Below are positions 54,501 through 63,139 of a DNA stretch of 64,000 bases, one piece after another (within the stretch, counting starts at the first letter, position 1; each line of letters opens with the position of its first letter). This DNA is from Intoshia linei (Eukaryota > Orthonectida > Rhopaluridae): NCBI GenBank assembly GCA_001642005.1, contig LWCA01000061.1, forward strand, positions 1 through 64,000, given 5' to 3'. The translations under genes were made by a program, and so were the position numbers. Under the pieces are notes generated by a model that was given only the letters and a program-made list of their open reading frames with translations, did no database searches and was not told where the DNA came from.

Positions 54501-57423
54501 ACTGAGATATGAGCTATTGTGCAGCTAAATAAACACAATTGTGCAATTAGATGCTAGTGTGCATCCACATATGGAGTATTATCCGCATGTGGATGCACAA
54601 TAGTGTCAATTTAGTTGCACCATAGCGTTTATTGAGTTGCACAATAGTACGTATCTCAGTGCACAACTCTGTATAGAAAACAGATAATCCCAGAAAATTT
54701 AAAAACATAAGTTATTACTAATAAATTATTAGTCAGTATGCTCCGATACAGAAATTAAGATAAATAAAAAATTTAAATCGCAAGAATTTACATCTTTATG
54801 GTGAAAACCCCAAGATAACTCCTTTTTTAAGTCCTGGAATTAAATACACATTTTTTTTTAAATTGTAGGATGCTTATATTTACTTTTTCATTTTTAATTC
54901 TATAATCCAACAATTGAAAAATATTGGTTGATAATATATTAAAAATTATTTTTCACCGGGAATGCGTAGATTTCTCGTTTAAAATTTTGTATTTATCAAC
55001 TACAACAGTGCTTCTCAAACTTTTTTGAGCGTTCACCCCCAATAAAACAAATATTATGACATGTCATAATTGTGTAAGAATACACAATTTGCACTTATAA
55101 ATGTACTGAATTAATTAAATTTGAGTACACATGACGTCTTCATGTGATCACATCATTTTAAATTTTCATTGTTTGTTTTAGGAATCATATATAATGCATG
55201 GTTTTTTCAATATTTTCATGAGAGTAAACATGTTTAAATCTACGTTGTAGATACAATTGTAGATGACCAACTTTAAAAAAATAATTGATTTAAAAATTTG
55301 GTTAAACTGAATGTATTTTCATAAAGAGTTAAGTCAATTTTGTACACAAAACATCTAAATTTGGTTTTTCAAAAAAATATTGGTAAAATAGGATTATTTC
55401 CTTAAGGGTTGGTAAAATTGGGATTTTTCTTTTGGGATCTGATAGAGGGATTTTTTATCTATAAGTTTGATAAAATTGGATTTTTCAAAAAATATTGGTA
55501 AAAAGAGTTTTTTTCCTTAGGGGTTGGTAAAACTTTGGTTTTTCACATATTTGACTAAATTGAAAAAAATATGTTAAAAATTTATCATTCCCCCTTATTC
55601 ACCCCTTAGGGTGCACAGTCACCCCCCATGAGAAGCACTGAACTAGAATAAGCTGAATCAGAATAATATTTTTTTTAATTGTACGACCGTTAATTATTTC
55701 AATTTTTTTGTATTAATAAAATAGTTTCCAAGTAAAAAAAAATGACTATTAAAGTGCTTTTTTGACCATGAAGGCGTCACTTAATTAAATTGAAATTTTT
55801 TGAGTGGGTCAACTGAATATAACTATATCGTAGCTTATTTTTTTTAAATTCTAGGGTTATTTTCATTTTTAAAAAAAAGGGTAATCTGGGTTTTAGACTG
55901 TGAAAATTACTTTTTTTGAAGTTACCATTTATGATAATGCTTATGAAATTTAAAAACCATACCAGAAGTTATGTTGTATAAAATTATAAGACTTTGGTAA
56001 TTTTTACAAAAAAGGGTAATTTGTAGTTTTGGCCGTGAAGGTATAAGATTTTGAAATTGCAAATTATCATAATATTCATCAATTAAAAACTTTTTATAAT
56101 TCTAGGACTGGTTTAAATTTAAAAACAAAGGATAATTGTGGTTTTTAACCTGAAAGGACTCAATTTCTAAAATTGAAATTTGCAATAAAATATGACTGGA
56201 AAAACTAATATAAGAATATAGAATTTGTAAAACCCAACTCCCCATACTTTCTGAAATAAATAAACAAATAAAGACATACATTTTTAACCATTTTACATTA
56301 TATAAGTACGGATTATCAAAAATAATAATATAATATGTAATATCGCTCAAAAATATGTTTTAGTTTTTTAAAAATTTTTATATTGCTGGTACGAGTGTCA
56401 GCATTTAATCCAGCCCTGTTAATGGTTGTTGTAGTAGGGAAGTTATAGTTCACTTTAATATTAAACTTCCTTTTAGTACATGTATTTTATCTATAATTTA
56501 ATAATGTTAGATTCGGACATTAAATCTACAAGATTCCTTCAGATCTAATAACCTATCTATTATATTACCACTACAATAGTTCTAGAATTTAAAAACTAAA
56601 TTTAAAACAGTAATAATAAACTTAAATTAACAATAATACGACTAACAACTCTAAAAAGAATGCATACAAACTATCACAGCCAAGCACAAGACCACCTGAA
56701 AATAAAAAATGGACCCAAAAAATTTTTTTGTAAATAATCACATTGTCTTTGTTAAATCAATTTCCTTGCCAGTATATTCATTGTACAATAATTCTCTTAA
56801 ATCAGACAAAGCTGTATTAAATTTGGTGATGGCAAATGTATCAAAAAGGGCTTCGCAATAATTCAAGATGAATGGTAAAAGATTTCCGTCTTTACATTCA
56901 ATCTAAATTTGATTATGTATTAATATGTCAATATAAATTTAATAGAATTTAAATAAATTGAATCAAATGCACTAAAAACAAATTCCCATTTTAATATCGA
57001 TGGGGATTAAATTTGAGTCTTGTTTCGTTTAATTGATATCAAAATTAGTTACGCAGTGTTACCAAAATTTTTTGTAAAATAACTCAAAAATCTACTCTTT
57101 TTCCCTCTAAAAAAGGAGAAAGAAAAGAGGCAAAAGGCCTATGATATTAACTTTGACTAACCTAATTTTAACTTTTTACTAAAAACTATCTTGAAATTAT
57201 TTAGTTTTAATTTCATCAACTTGACCAAAAAAACGAAAAATCAAACCTTGACATCCTGTGTCTTATTTTCAATAGACCAACATTTCTCCAAGTTTAATTT
57301 TATTGCATTGTGCTTGTGTTCAATAAGAGTAATGTTGTTATGAATATAAATGGACTGATTACACGCATTTCTGAATGTGGTGATAAGTTTTTCGTTTCTG
57401 ACGGTGTTTTTCTCTGCTATCAA
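30587..57423 (-). CDS. EPG5: EPG5 (ectopic P granules 5), autophagy tether; 5' end not resolved
   Basis: Exons read 5' to 3': 57423-57247, 56902-56742, 53998-52639, 52259-51990, 51753-51518, 49445-49181, 47505-47409, 47370-47107, 47060-46897, 45762-45605, 45546-45480, 45414-45299, 40971-40716, 36959-36891, 36633-36491, 36451-36274, 36190-35996, 35917-35786, 35737-35516, 35474-35171, 35129-34953, 33507-33341, 33269-33093, 32997-32947, 32836-32682, 32254-32046, 31770-31516, 31450-31153, 31110-30916, 30878-30587. Nearly all phases agree; breaks remain at 49181/47505 and 40716/36959. About 2,230 residues are visible, against about 2,580 in human. Family landmarks recalled from human EPG5 include NEWVEMDEDG with DDMINLLNQFDF, FYEPWIKP...YLPW, ADVDWISIS, and the ending FLSANLYS...KNEQYSTKI. 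EPG5 is a helical Rab7 effector that tethers autophagosomes to late endosomes and lysosomes. Upstream exons should lie beyond 57.4 kb. Introns from about 45 bases to over 4 kb; the long ones are filled with transposons. Confidence 0.87.
32596..32652 (+). repeat. Isolated Helitron-like 3' terminus in an EPG5 intron
   Basis: GGCCCTTGACACGGCCAATT followed by CAGTTTGTACAAAATAG and ACAAACTAG before T resembles the terminal hairpin block of the family. There is no recognisable body upstream. Confidence 0.4.
37303..39100 (+). mobile_element. Ty3/gypsy fragment 1: RNase H and integrase
   Basis: Broken frames give a gag-like stretch near 37447-37530. Next comes RNase H with MGIGVILRQ (37775-37805), KELYAIFWAVMKYK (37868-37910), ITDHNHPLVN and YRPGKENVADDALSRLPTV (38050-38107). 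Integrase follows: an H-H-C-C zinc motif (HESPLYAHPG ... NCSLCQTSK, 38349-38480), then core residues in QIDIMGPLS and TDQGTQFTG, and the glutamate in GSVERLHRT (38832-38858). Several stop codons and frame breaks, no LTRs seen. It sits in the EPG5 intron between exons 40971-40716 and 36959-36891, on the opposite strand. Confidence 0.85.
39123..40107 (+). mobile_element. Ty3/gypsy fragment 2: reverse transcriptase and RNase H, internally deleted
   Basis: One 190-codon frame carries KRLVQDYRKLNDATI, STLDLTSGFYQIPL, FVVMPQGLVNAPVSCQRIMN and the active site box ILYMDD (39655-39670). Directly after it the sequence jumps to the RNase H domain (ECDASASGIGAVLLQD near 39765-39810, HYLLGMHFTIITDDNPLVH, YRPGRLNFTADFLSRN), so the thumb and connection region is deleted. 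One stop falls inside the RNase H start. The domain order of the two fragments (RNase H, IN, then RT, RNase H) shows two different insertions rather than one element. Confidence 0.85.
40521..40568 (+). repeat. Isolated Helitron-like 3' terminus
   Basis: TGCAGAGCTAGCTGATCTTT then GTACAAAGTACATCACAG and ATTAG before T: the family's terminal hairpin block, with a CTAG to TTAG change. Confidence 0.45.
40703..41047 (-). CDS. EPG5: EPG5 exon carrying the REEK...ACK block (internal exon 40971-40716)
   Basis: Part of the EPG5 gene above, listed because it sits alone between two large transposon blocks. The exon reads VSREEKIKLILSKLPNCKKL, an acidic serine stretch, and KNIINEMKKLYLRI. It joins in phase 1 directly to exon 45414-45299, which leaves out about 130 residues that human EPG5 has between these blocks. 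Confidence 0.7.
   Translation of the reverse strand: MQFLDQYCTKLVICWFCHYLLIIFIVSREEKIKLILSKLPNCKKLSIHFEEKIQSDSSDSSEIFSYSISRDCYKNIINEMKKLYLRIIENENYDYYEDLEENLNQIKLAATYIF
41400..41830 (+). repeat. Second copy of the hAT-relic flanking sequence
   Basis: Reverse complement of parts of 25400-26105, including TTTGCCAACTGCGC, AATCATCAGATCAGAC and GTATTCATCATAAAGTCATT stretches. The transposase C-terminal block itself is missing, so this copy is internally deleted. Confidence 0.55.
43561..44678. mobile_element. 1.1 kb insertion flanked by a 32-base direct repeat
   Basis: The 32 bases ending just before it (43529-43560, ACATGATACAACTCTACCAC...) are repeated exactly at 44679-44710. The Helitron-like body is interrupted precisely here and resumes after the second copy. 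The insert has no transposase. It contains repeated ATCAAATAAA units (about 43766-43850) and an ACTATACTATA-rich low-complexity stretch. Confidence 0.55.
43895..43945 (+). repeat. ACTATA-type low-complexity tract
   Basis: Irregular tandem units of ACTATACTAT/ATCTATACTA, a simple-sequence tract within the insertion. Confidence 0.6.
44825..44995 (-). repeat. Three tandem copies of a Helitron-like sub-module
   Basis: The unit (A)TTTTTTTAAATTCTCCAACT plus CGTTTGATTTTCAAAAA plus GGACAATT occurs three times in a row, roughly every 55-65 bases. Other copies of the family have it once. Confidence 0.65.
45801..46091. mobile_element. hAT MITE with perfect 8-base duplication
   Basis: Ends CAGTGCTTTCCAACC and, in reverse complement, CAATGCTTTCCAACC (14 of 15), flanked by GAGTAGTG on both sides (45793-45800 and 46092-46099). 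291 bases, no coding capacity, in an EPG5 intron. The perfect duplication suggests a comparatively recent insertion. Confidence 0.9.
46500..46556 (-). mobile_element. piggyBac-like MITE end
   Basis: Reading inward from TTAA at 46557-46560, the minus strand gives CCCTTAGACATCAAAATATC followed by TTATGTGAG. This matches the right end of the element at 50211-51088 (CCCTTAGACACCATAATTTC ... TATGTGAG). The other end was not found. Confidence 0.5.
46733..46785 (+). repeat. Isolated Helitron-like 3' terminus
   Basis: CCCTTGCCAGAGCTAGCTAC followed by TTATACAACGTG and ACAAGCTAG before T, the family's terminal block with a changed hairpin. Confidence 0.45.
49075..49117 (+). repeat. Decayed Helitron-like 3' terminus
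   Basis: TCAGTGGAGCTAGATACGAA then GTACAAAGCAG and CGCTAG: a shortened version of the terminal block, in an EPG5 intron. Confidence 0.35.
50211..51088. mobile_element. piggyBac-like MITE (outer)
   Basis: Ends CCCTTAAACACCTTGA and, in reverse complement, CCCTTAGACACCATAA, with TTAA on the left (50207-50210) and GTAA on the right (51089-51092), one base off the piggyBac target. It interrupts the Helitron-like copy and is itself interrupted by a second MITE. Confidence 0.65.
50644..51052. mobile_element. piggyBac-like MITE (inner, nested)
   Basis: Perfect 12-base inverted ends CCCTTACGAGAC, with TTAA at both sides (50640-50643 and 51053-51056). 409 bases without coding capacity. It lies inside the outer MITE, giving the order Helitron-like, outer MITE, inner MITE from oldest to youngest. 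Confidence 0.82.
54070..54364. mobile_element. hAT MITE with perfect 8-base duplication
   Basis: CAGTGACATGGGGGCC at the left and GTGGCCACTG at the right, flanked by GTCTATGG on both sides (54062-54069, 54365-54372). 295 bases, in the EPG5 intron upstream of the 53998 exon. The interior has a GGACCGG/GCGGCC-rich sub-terminal region unlike the AT-rich surroundings. Confidence 0.85.
54830..56312 (-). mobile_element. Helitron-like copy G with a nested hAT element
   Basis: On the minus strand it starts TCCGTACTTATATAATGTAA after A at 56312, then ATGTATGTCTTTATTTGTTT, and carries the ordered modules to about 54830. The late part is split by the hAT element at 55006-55640. The 3' hairpin is not seen. 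Confidence 0.6.
55006..55640. mobile_element. hAT element nested in Helitron-like copy G
   Basis: Ends CAGTGCTTCTCAAAC and, in reverse complement, CAGTGCTTCTCATGG. Flanks AACTACAA (54998-55005) and AACTAGAA (55641-55648) match at 7 of 8. The uninterrupted sequence of other copies (ATCAACTGGAATAAGCT) runs straight through this target, which proves insertion. 635 bases. The interior repeats a TTGGTAAAATTGGATTTTTC-like unit several times (55380-55560) and encodes no transposase. Confidence 0.82.
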
Positions 57424-57599
57424 CTAAAAGTAATGATTAATTTTTGAAATGAAATGAGAATCGTTAGTCATGTAACAGATTAACTTATATAGAGTAATCA
57501 ATGTACAATCTAAAAATGTGCCAATTTAGGTAAAACATGTGTCATCTCATTAACTTGTGTTTAGATAACTTAAAAACGAAAATTCTGAGTCAATATTGT

Positions 57600-57935
57600 A
57601 CGGTGCATAAATTAAGATATATTTCACTTTTAGAAATGTTCATTTTCATTGACCAAAAAAATCTAAAGTACCTCTTTTTTAGAAATAGTCTGTACTGAAA
57701 AAAACTTAAATTTTAAGTTTTTTATATCTAATGCAGTCTTATAAATTTTATTATCTGAAATTTGCATCTTCACGACCAAAACCCAGATTACAGATTTTTT
57801 AAAAAATATAAAGTAACAAGTCGTAGAAATTAAATAAAAATCAAATCCATTTTCCAGGTATTTGCAGTTAACATACAAAAAAATGTAAATATCAGAATGT
57901 TACGCCTTACCGGTTAAGAAAAGGAATTGACTATT
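57600..57935 (+). repeat. Helitron-like modules upstream of the first resolved EPG5 exon
   Basis: CTTCACGACCAAAACCCAGA, CAGTTAACATACAAAAAAAT and TTACGCCTTACCGGTTAAG-type blocks in family order, without ends. This explains a 71-codon minus-strand frame here, which is not a gene. Confidence 0.5.
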
Positions 57936-58164
57936 AACTCCGTTTTACATTACTGTACCAATTGTATTTATAAATTATTTCATTACCAAATATTTCAGTA
58001 TCAATAATATTTCATTTTATCATTCCACGCAATTTTTTATTTTCAAAAATTTTCAGAAATTATACACTTCAATCAAGTTTATTTAATTCTAAACTTTGAT
58101 AGTTTTGAAAATAAGAAATTGCGTAGAAATGATAAAAAAACCGAAGAAATTAATTTATGAGATT
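57936..58164. other. Unassigned AT-rich DNA
   Basis: Nothing recognisable. The 5' exons of EPG5 should lie somewhere between here and beyond, but none could be assigned. Confidence 0.35.
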
Positions 58165-58865
58165 GAAAATAATATTTCTGTATTTCAAATATCTATACAT
58201 TCATTTCCACTTTTTTTTAAATTGTAGAATGAATATTTAAATTTTCATTTTTACATTTGTTAATTCAAAAATTTGAAAAATATTGGTTGATAATATATTA
58301 AAAGTTATTTTTCACCGGGAAAACGCAGATTTCTGGGGTTGAAATTTTGAATCTATATCAACTGGAATAAGCTGTACCAGAAGAATATTTTTTTAAATTT
58401 TAAGACCATTATTTATTTTAAATTTTTAGTTAATTTAAAATACTTGTATACTTGTAGTTACCAAATAAAATAAATATAAATACCAACGCGCTTTTTTGAC
58501 CGTGAAGGTGCCACTTTGTCAGATTGAATTTTTTTGTGTGTTAACTGGATATAACTGCAATTTTTTTAACAATTCTAATTTTAAAAAAGAGGTAATTTGT
58601 GATTTTTACGATAAATGTGTAAGTTTCAGCGGTTGAGATTTACGACAATGTTAATGCTTTTAATCTGTATCCCAGAATTTATGTTTTTAAAATCCCAAGG
58701 CTGATTTTATTTTTAAAAAAAGTGGAAATTAAGTTTTTGATCCAGAAGTACTCAATTTCCGAAAATGAAAAGTGGATTACAACATCACTCTCGAAAATTA
58801 TGTGACTAATCGGCTTTAAATACGACCAATAATTTTTTAAATAAACACACACACACTTAGTGACT
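58165..58865 (-). repeat. Helitron-like partial copy, reverse orientation
   Basis: Minus strand: TGTGTGTGTGTTTATTT at about 58855, CTCAATTTCTGG-type modules, GTTAACACACAAAAAAATTC, CACCTTCACGGTCAAAAAAG and TTTTCCCGGTGAAAAATAAC in order, ending near 58170. Confidence 0.6.
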
Positions 58866-60040
58866 CAGATATTCAATTTCATATCTGATAAATGCATAAT
58901 GTATAATTATAATACAATTAAAATTTGAATTTAAATTGAAATTCATTATTTCAAATTAATAAATATACATAAACTAATAATTGCCTCATTTTCATAATTA
59001 TTATTGCCAATATAATCAGTTTTGCAAATAATTCTTTCGTCTGTAGTCTTCATTTAATTTTATATTTTAGAGATTAAAAATTATCATTTATATCAAATGA
59101 AGCTATAGCAGTATAAAAATGTTTACACAATGATAAATAAATATTTTACCTTTAACACAGTTTTCATAATTTTATTTTACATATATTGTATTATCTTTGT
59201 TTGAGATTAAATTTGTTTTCAGTTATAGAAAAATTGGAGCAATATTTTATTAATTAAAATATTAGTATTTTATAATGATTTATAAAGTAATGATTCACCG
59301 AACTGAAGAGAACGCCATTGCACTTGGATACATTTCAGTTTATAATGACATTTTCCGTAAATAAACTTTTCAATTTATTAATTTCAATCACAATTTATTT
59401 CAAAAATAGAAATTGACCTGAATATCTTTGGTTACACGGTTATTAAGGAAATTATACAATTATAACAACACTAATCATAATTAAACTATAATTACATAGT
59501 ATGTAATACATACTATGTATATTAGTGTGCTTCAAAAAAAAGAAAATTTTTAAAATTGAGAAAGAACATTTGATATTTTGATAAGGGTGGTAAATAATGA
59601 TTGGCAAAAAAATTAATTCGATTCGATTAATTTTACTTTGGCACCCGAGTTATTATTTGACAAATATTAATTAAAACAATAATCCAATGGGTGACAAAGG
59701 CAAAGATTCATTTTATGAAAAAGTGAATTAAAAATAATAGTCGTATCGATTCGAAAAACGGAGGTTTTTTAACATAATATGTAATTTTTTATATATTTTA
59801 AAATTTGGACCAAAATTAAAATAAAATGATTTATAAATAAAAGAGCAAGTGTTTCATAATTTTAATTTATATGTAGTGTACCAGTTATTTGTTTAGTTGT
59901 TATAGCGTAGTTGTATAGTTTTCATAGAGTGAGCGAGTTGTCGATATTTAAAAATTTAAGAATGAGGAAATTATACAAATAAAATAAATCCAATTCTACA
60001 TTCTTACTTATATGATACAGTATCGGTAAAAAGGCTTGGA
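58866..60040. other. Gene-free stretch with a near-perfect palindrome
   Basis: No gene supported. TACATAGTATGTA (59493-59505), one A, and TACATACTATGTA (59507-59519) form a perfect 13-base inverted repeat with a one-base centre. Confidence 0.55.
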
Positions 60041-60046
60041 CCCTCT

Positions 60047-60354
60047 GTGGTGAAAAATGTTATGCCTATCAAAATTTTATATCTATCAAATAGAAGATCA
60101 ATATAGAAACAGCATTACACTAACAAAACAAGGTAATTGAGCACTGTTTAATTAATGATGAATGTATTTTAAGCCAGATTAATTGTAGGTTAAATAACAG
60201 CGTGCAAAATGCACGAAATAGTGTATTATAAGACAAAATTAATTTAGGTTACATTTCATCTTGAAAAATTATACTATACTATTTTAGTCAAAAATATTAA
60301 CTAAAATTAAATCGCTAGGTATAAACTTTTGATAGGCATAACATTTTTCGCGAC
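60047..60354. repeat. Inverted repeat pair, inner
   Basis: GTGAAAAATGTTATGCCTAT followed by CAAAA at 60050-60074 is the reverse complement of TTTTGATAGGCATAACATTTTTC at 60330-60352. The spacer is about 255 bases. Confidence 0.65.
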
Positions 60355-60357
60355 GGA

Positions 60358-60996
60358 TTGATGTTATTGAAAAATTTTCGAACTACCAAAAAAAAATTTT
60401 TTTACACATAATTCACTTTTAACTGGTCATAAAAAAAGCCCTTAAAAATTATACCGTACACTATTAGCGCTTCAACGCAAGATTTTTAAATTTTATCAGT
60501 TTATGAAGAATAGATATTTAAAAAATATTATAATAAATAATTCCTGAAAATTAAAAATTGATTTTGTTTATAAAAATCAATAAGAAACGAATTTTACAAT
60601 AAAAGAGTTAATTTAGTTCTAAATTAAATTAAGCTATGTGTAAGAAAAGATAGAATTCCTGAAGATTACATTTTTAAACAATTGACAAGATTAGTTTTTA
60701 TTGAAAATTTAAATCAGAGTTTAAGTTTAAAAGTTTGACACTAATTTTTAAAAATTTACAAAATAAACTCAAATTTCTTTTCGGTGTACCGGTTAAGAAC
60801 TACTGCTTAACAGGAATATGAGAATATATTTAAACATGTACTATTTATCAAAGACTGATAAAATTTCAAAATTTTGCGTTGAAGCGCTAATAGTGTACGG
60901 TATAATTTTTAAGGGCTTTTTTTATGACCAGTTAAAAGTGAATTATGTGTAAAAAAATTTTTTTTTGGTAGGTCGAAAATTTTTGAATAACACTAA
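60358..60996. mobile_element. Long inverted-repeat (foldback) element
   Basis: About 60361-60511 and 60841-60994 are inverted copies of each other. They are nearly identical over at least 118 bases (GTTATTGAAAAATTTTCG...AGCGCTTCAACGCAA), then more diverged, around a 330-base spacer. Such arms suit a foldback or long-TIR MITE. I could not identify a target duplication, so the ends are approximate. No coding sequence. Confidence 0.75.
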
Positions 60997-61633
60997 TGTT
61001 AGCAATAATTTTTGGTGGTGAAATATCCCTAAAAAAACCTAGAGCATCGTCAAAGGCCAGATGGGTGTCTCATATAATTTATTGTGCTAAATCGTTTATA
61101 TTGGATATTAATAAATCCACGAAACAAAATGTTTCCTAATATGGGTGTTTTATGGATATTTAACATTTTGGCTAAGGGCATCTGATACACAGCAAATTAG
61201 GATCAATGGTATGGCCATGGTCATTAGGGTGTCACAATTTTAGAATTTAATGGGCGATTAGTAATCCCGGATTTAATTTAAGGAGTGGTTCCGAAACTTG
61301 TTTCAGGTGGAACCATCATATCACATTATTTTTTACTTTAAAGTGATTTATTCCATCTTAATTTTTTTTAGTTAAAATTTGCGTAAAGAATTTTAAAAAT
61401 AATTGTTATCCCATTGTTTTAATTTATTAAACAGAATGTGTCTATAATATTAAAAATAAAATAAAAATAGTCCAATCCTAAAAATTGTCATAAATAGCAT
61501 AAATTCAAAAAAAAAATAAAATTATAAAAACCTATTTTGTCAGTTTCAATGTGATAATATATATTCAGTACTAACTTAATAAATACTTAAAAATACCAAT
61601 TATGTATTATAATTAATTAATGTAAATAATATA

Positions 61634-61971
61634 ATTAAATGTCTACTAATAAAAAATTTTGAATGCGTATAAAATTTATATGAGTGTTGCCGTTTTAAAA
61701 ATTTAAACTTTTAAATTTTTGCAACAACGTGAATTTATTTTATAAGTATAATAAAAATGTGCCCTCGGCACAGCTAGGTGCTATTTGTACGTAGTACATA
61801 ACAGTCAACCTACTATTATATAATCAGCATCATTCTTGAAAAAATAAATTAGATATTGGAAATATTAAATTCTACGACTCTTAGTTTTTTGAATTTTTAA
61901 ACTAGCAAAACTCACATAAATTTTATACGGATTCAAAATTTTTTATTAGTAGACATTTAATCATAATAATT
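61634..61971. repeat. 57-base inverted repeat enclosing a Helitron-like 3' end
   Basis: Left arm 61634-61690 (ATTAAATGTCTACTAATAAA...) and right arm 61915-61971 are reverse complements with about three or four mismatches. The 224-base spacer contains the Helitron-like terminal hairpin block at about 61757-61808 (GCCCTCGGCACAGCTAGGTG ... GTACGTAGTAC, ending CTAC before T). Confidence 0.75.
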
Positions 61972-63139
61972 TGAGCAAGTAGTATTATAAAATGCTATGT
62001 ATCTATTAATTATTTTGGAAATTGTTCAATTTATAATATGTGGAATTTGCATTTGGATATATATTAGTATGTACATATTATTATTTATATATTATAGTGT
62101 ATATTTAGTTAAATATGTTTAATTAACACAATGATGTGAATAACTAAAAATTTTTCACGTTTTAGTTTAAATGATTGTTATATGCATATTTGAATCCTAT
62201 ACTAAACTATATGACTTTCAAAGTATCATATATGTATATGAGTACAAAATATGTACTTACAATCAATATTAAACTCATTAAAATCAAACTTACAATATGT
62301 TAATATTAAAATCTAAGTAATGGATAACACATTTTTTCAGAATTTTTTCATTTTAGGCTAAAATTGAGCTCATTTTTAGAAGCAAAATTAATTTACAGTA
62401 GTACAATTTTATTATAACTTTTAAAAAAGTGGCCAATTATATGAATTTCGTATTAATTAGTATAGCCATTTTTCTAGCGTCTACCGCAGGAGTCATTTTA
62501 AGTTTTTATAATGAAAAATTTTTAACAGTAAATTTGAATTTGTAGTTGTCAAAAATCGTGTTATATTATCTTTGGAAATTTAAATTCAATGTAATTTGTA
62601 CAAAAATTAATTGACTTATTGAAATTTCAGCAATATGTATAATGTATGTAAAGTTAATTTAATTCGAATTCTAATAAAGATTTGATATATAAATTAACTT
62701 TAAATTATTGATTTTCAATTTTTTTATGATCTTATCCAGAGCCGAGCCTACAAATCTCGAGACCGTCCAATAATGAAAAATAGACCATTAAAAAAGTTTT
62801 CTCAAGAGTGGAGAGGGTTAAATAGCCCTATCCATCCATCAAATGCTCTTGATTTGCCATTTTAAATTAACGCACAAAATGGCATTCATTATAATTTATA
62901 ATTAACCCATTTTCTCCCAATGTGACTATATGGTCACTAGATATATGACTAATTCAAAAAATAATTAATTGTAAATACCTGTATGTTGGAACAATGAGAA
63001 AATATATATGAAATAGTGTAGTCATTTCAAAATTCGTTGAAACTCAAAAAGACATACGCAATAATTGAAAAGCTTTATTTTATAAATAAAATATATAGTT
63101 ATAACTCAATTGTCGCAATAAATTTGTAATTCAACTATA
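61972..63139. other. Gene-free AT-rich stretch
   Basis: No gene or clear mobile element recognised. AT-rich, with short palindromic ATATAT tracts around 62050-62240. Confidence 0.4.

Noticed and set aside
57663-57878. 71-codon minus-strand frame
   Set aside because: It lies within Helitron-like modules and its sequence follows the repeat.
58980-59055. Possible first EPG5 exon on the minus strand (ATG at 59053, MKTTDERIICKTDYIG)
   Set aside because: It has no donor in the right phase for the 57423 exon and no family similarity; it may be chance.
62890-63010. TTAACCCATTTTCTCCC as a piggyBac-type end
   Set aside because: No opposite end with TTAA was found nearby.
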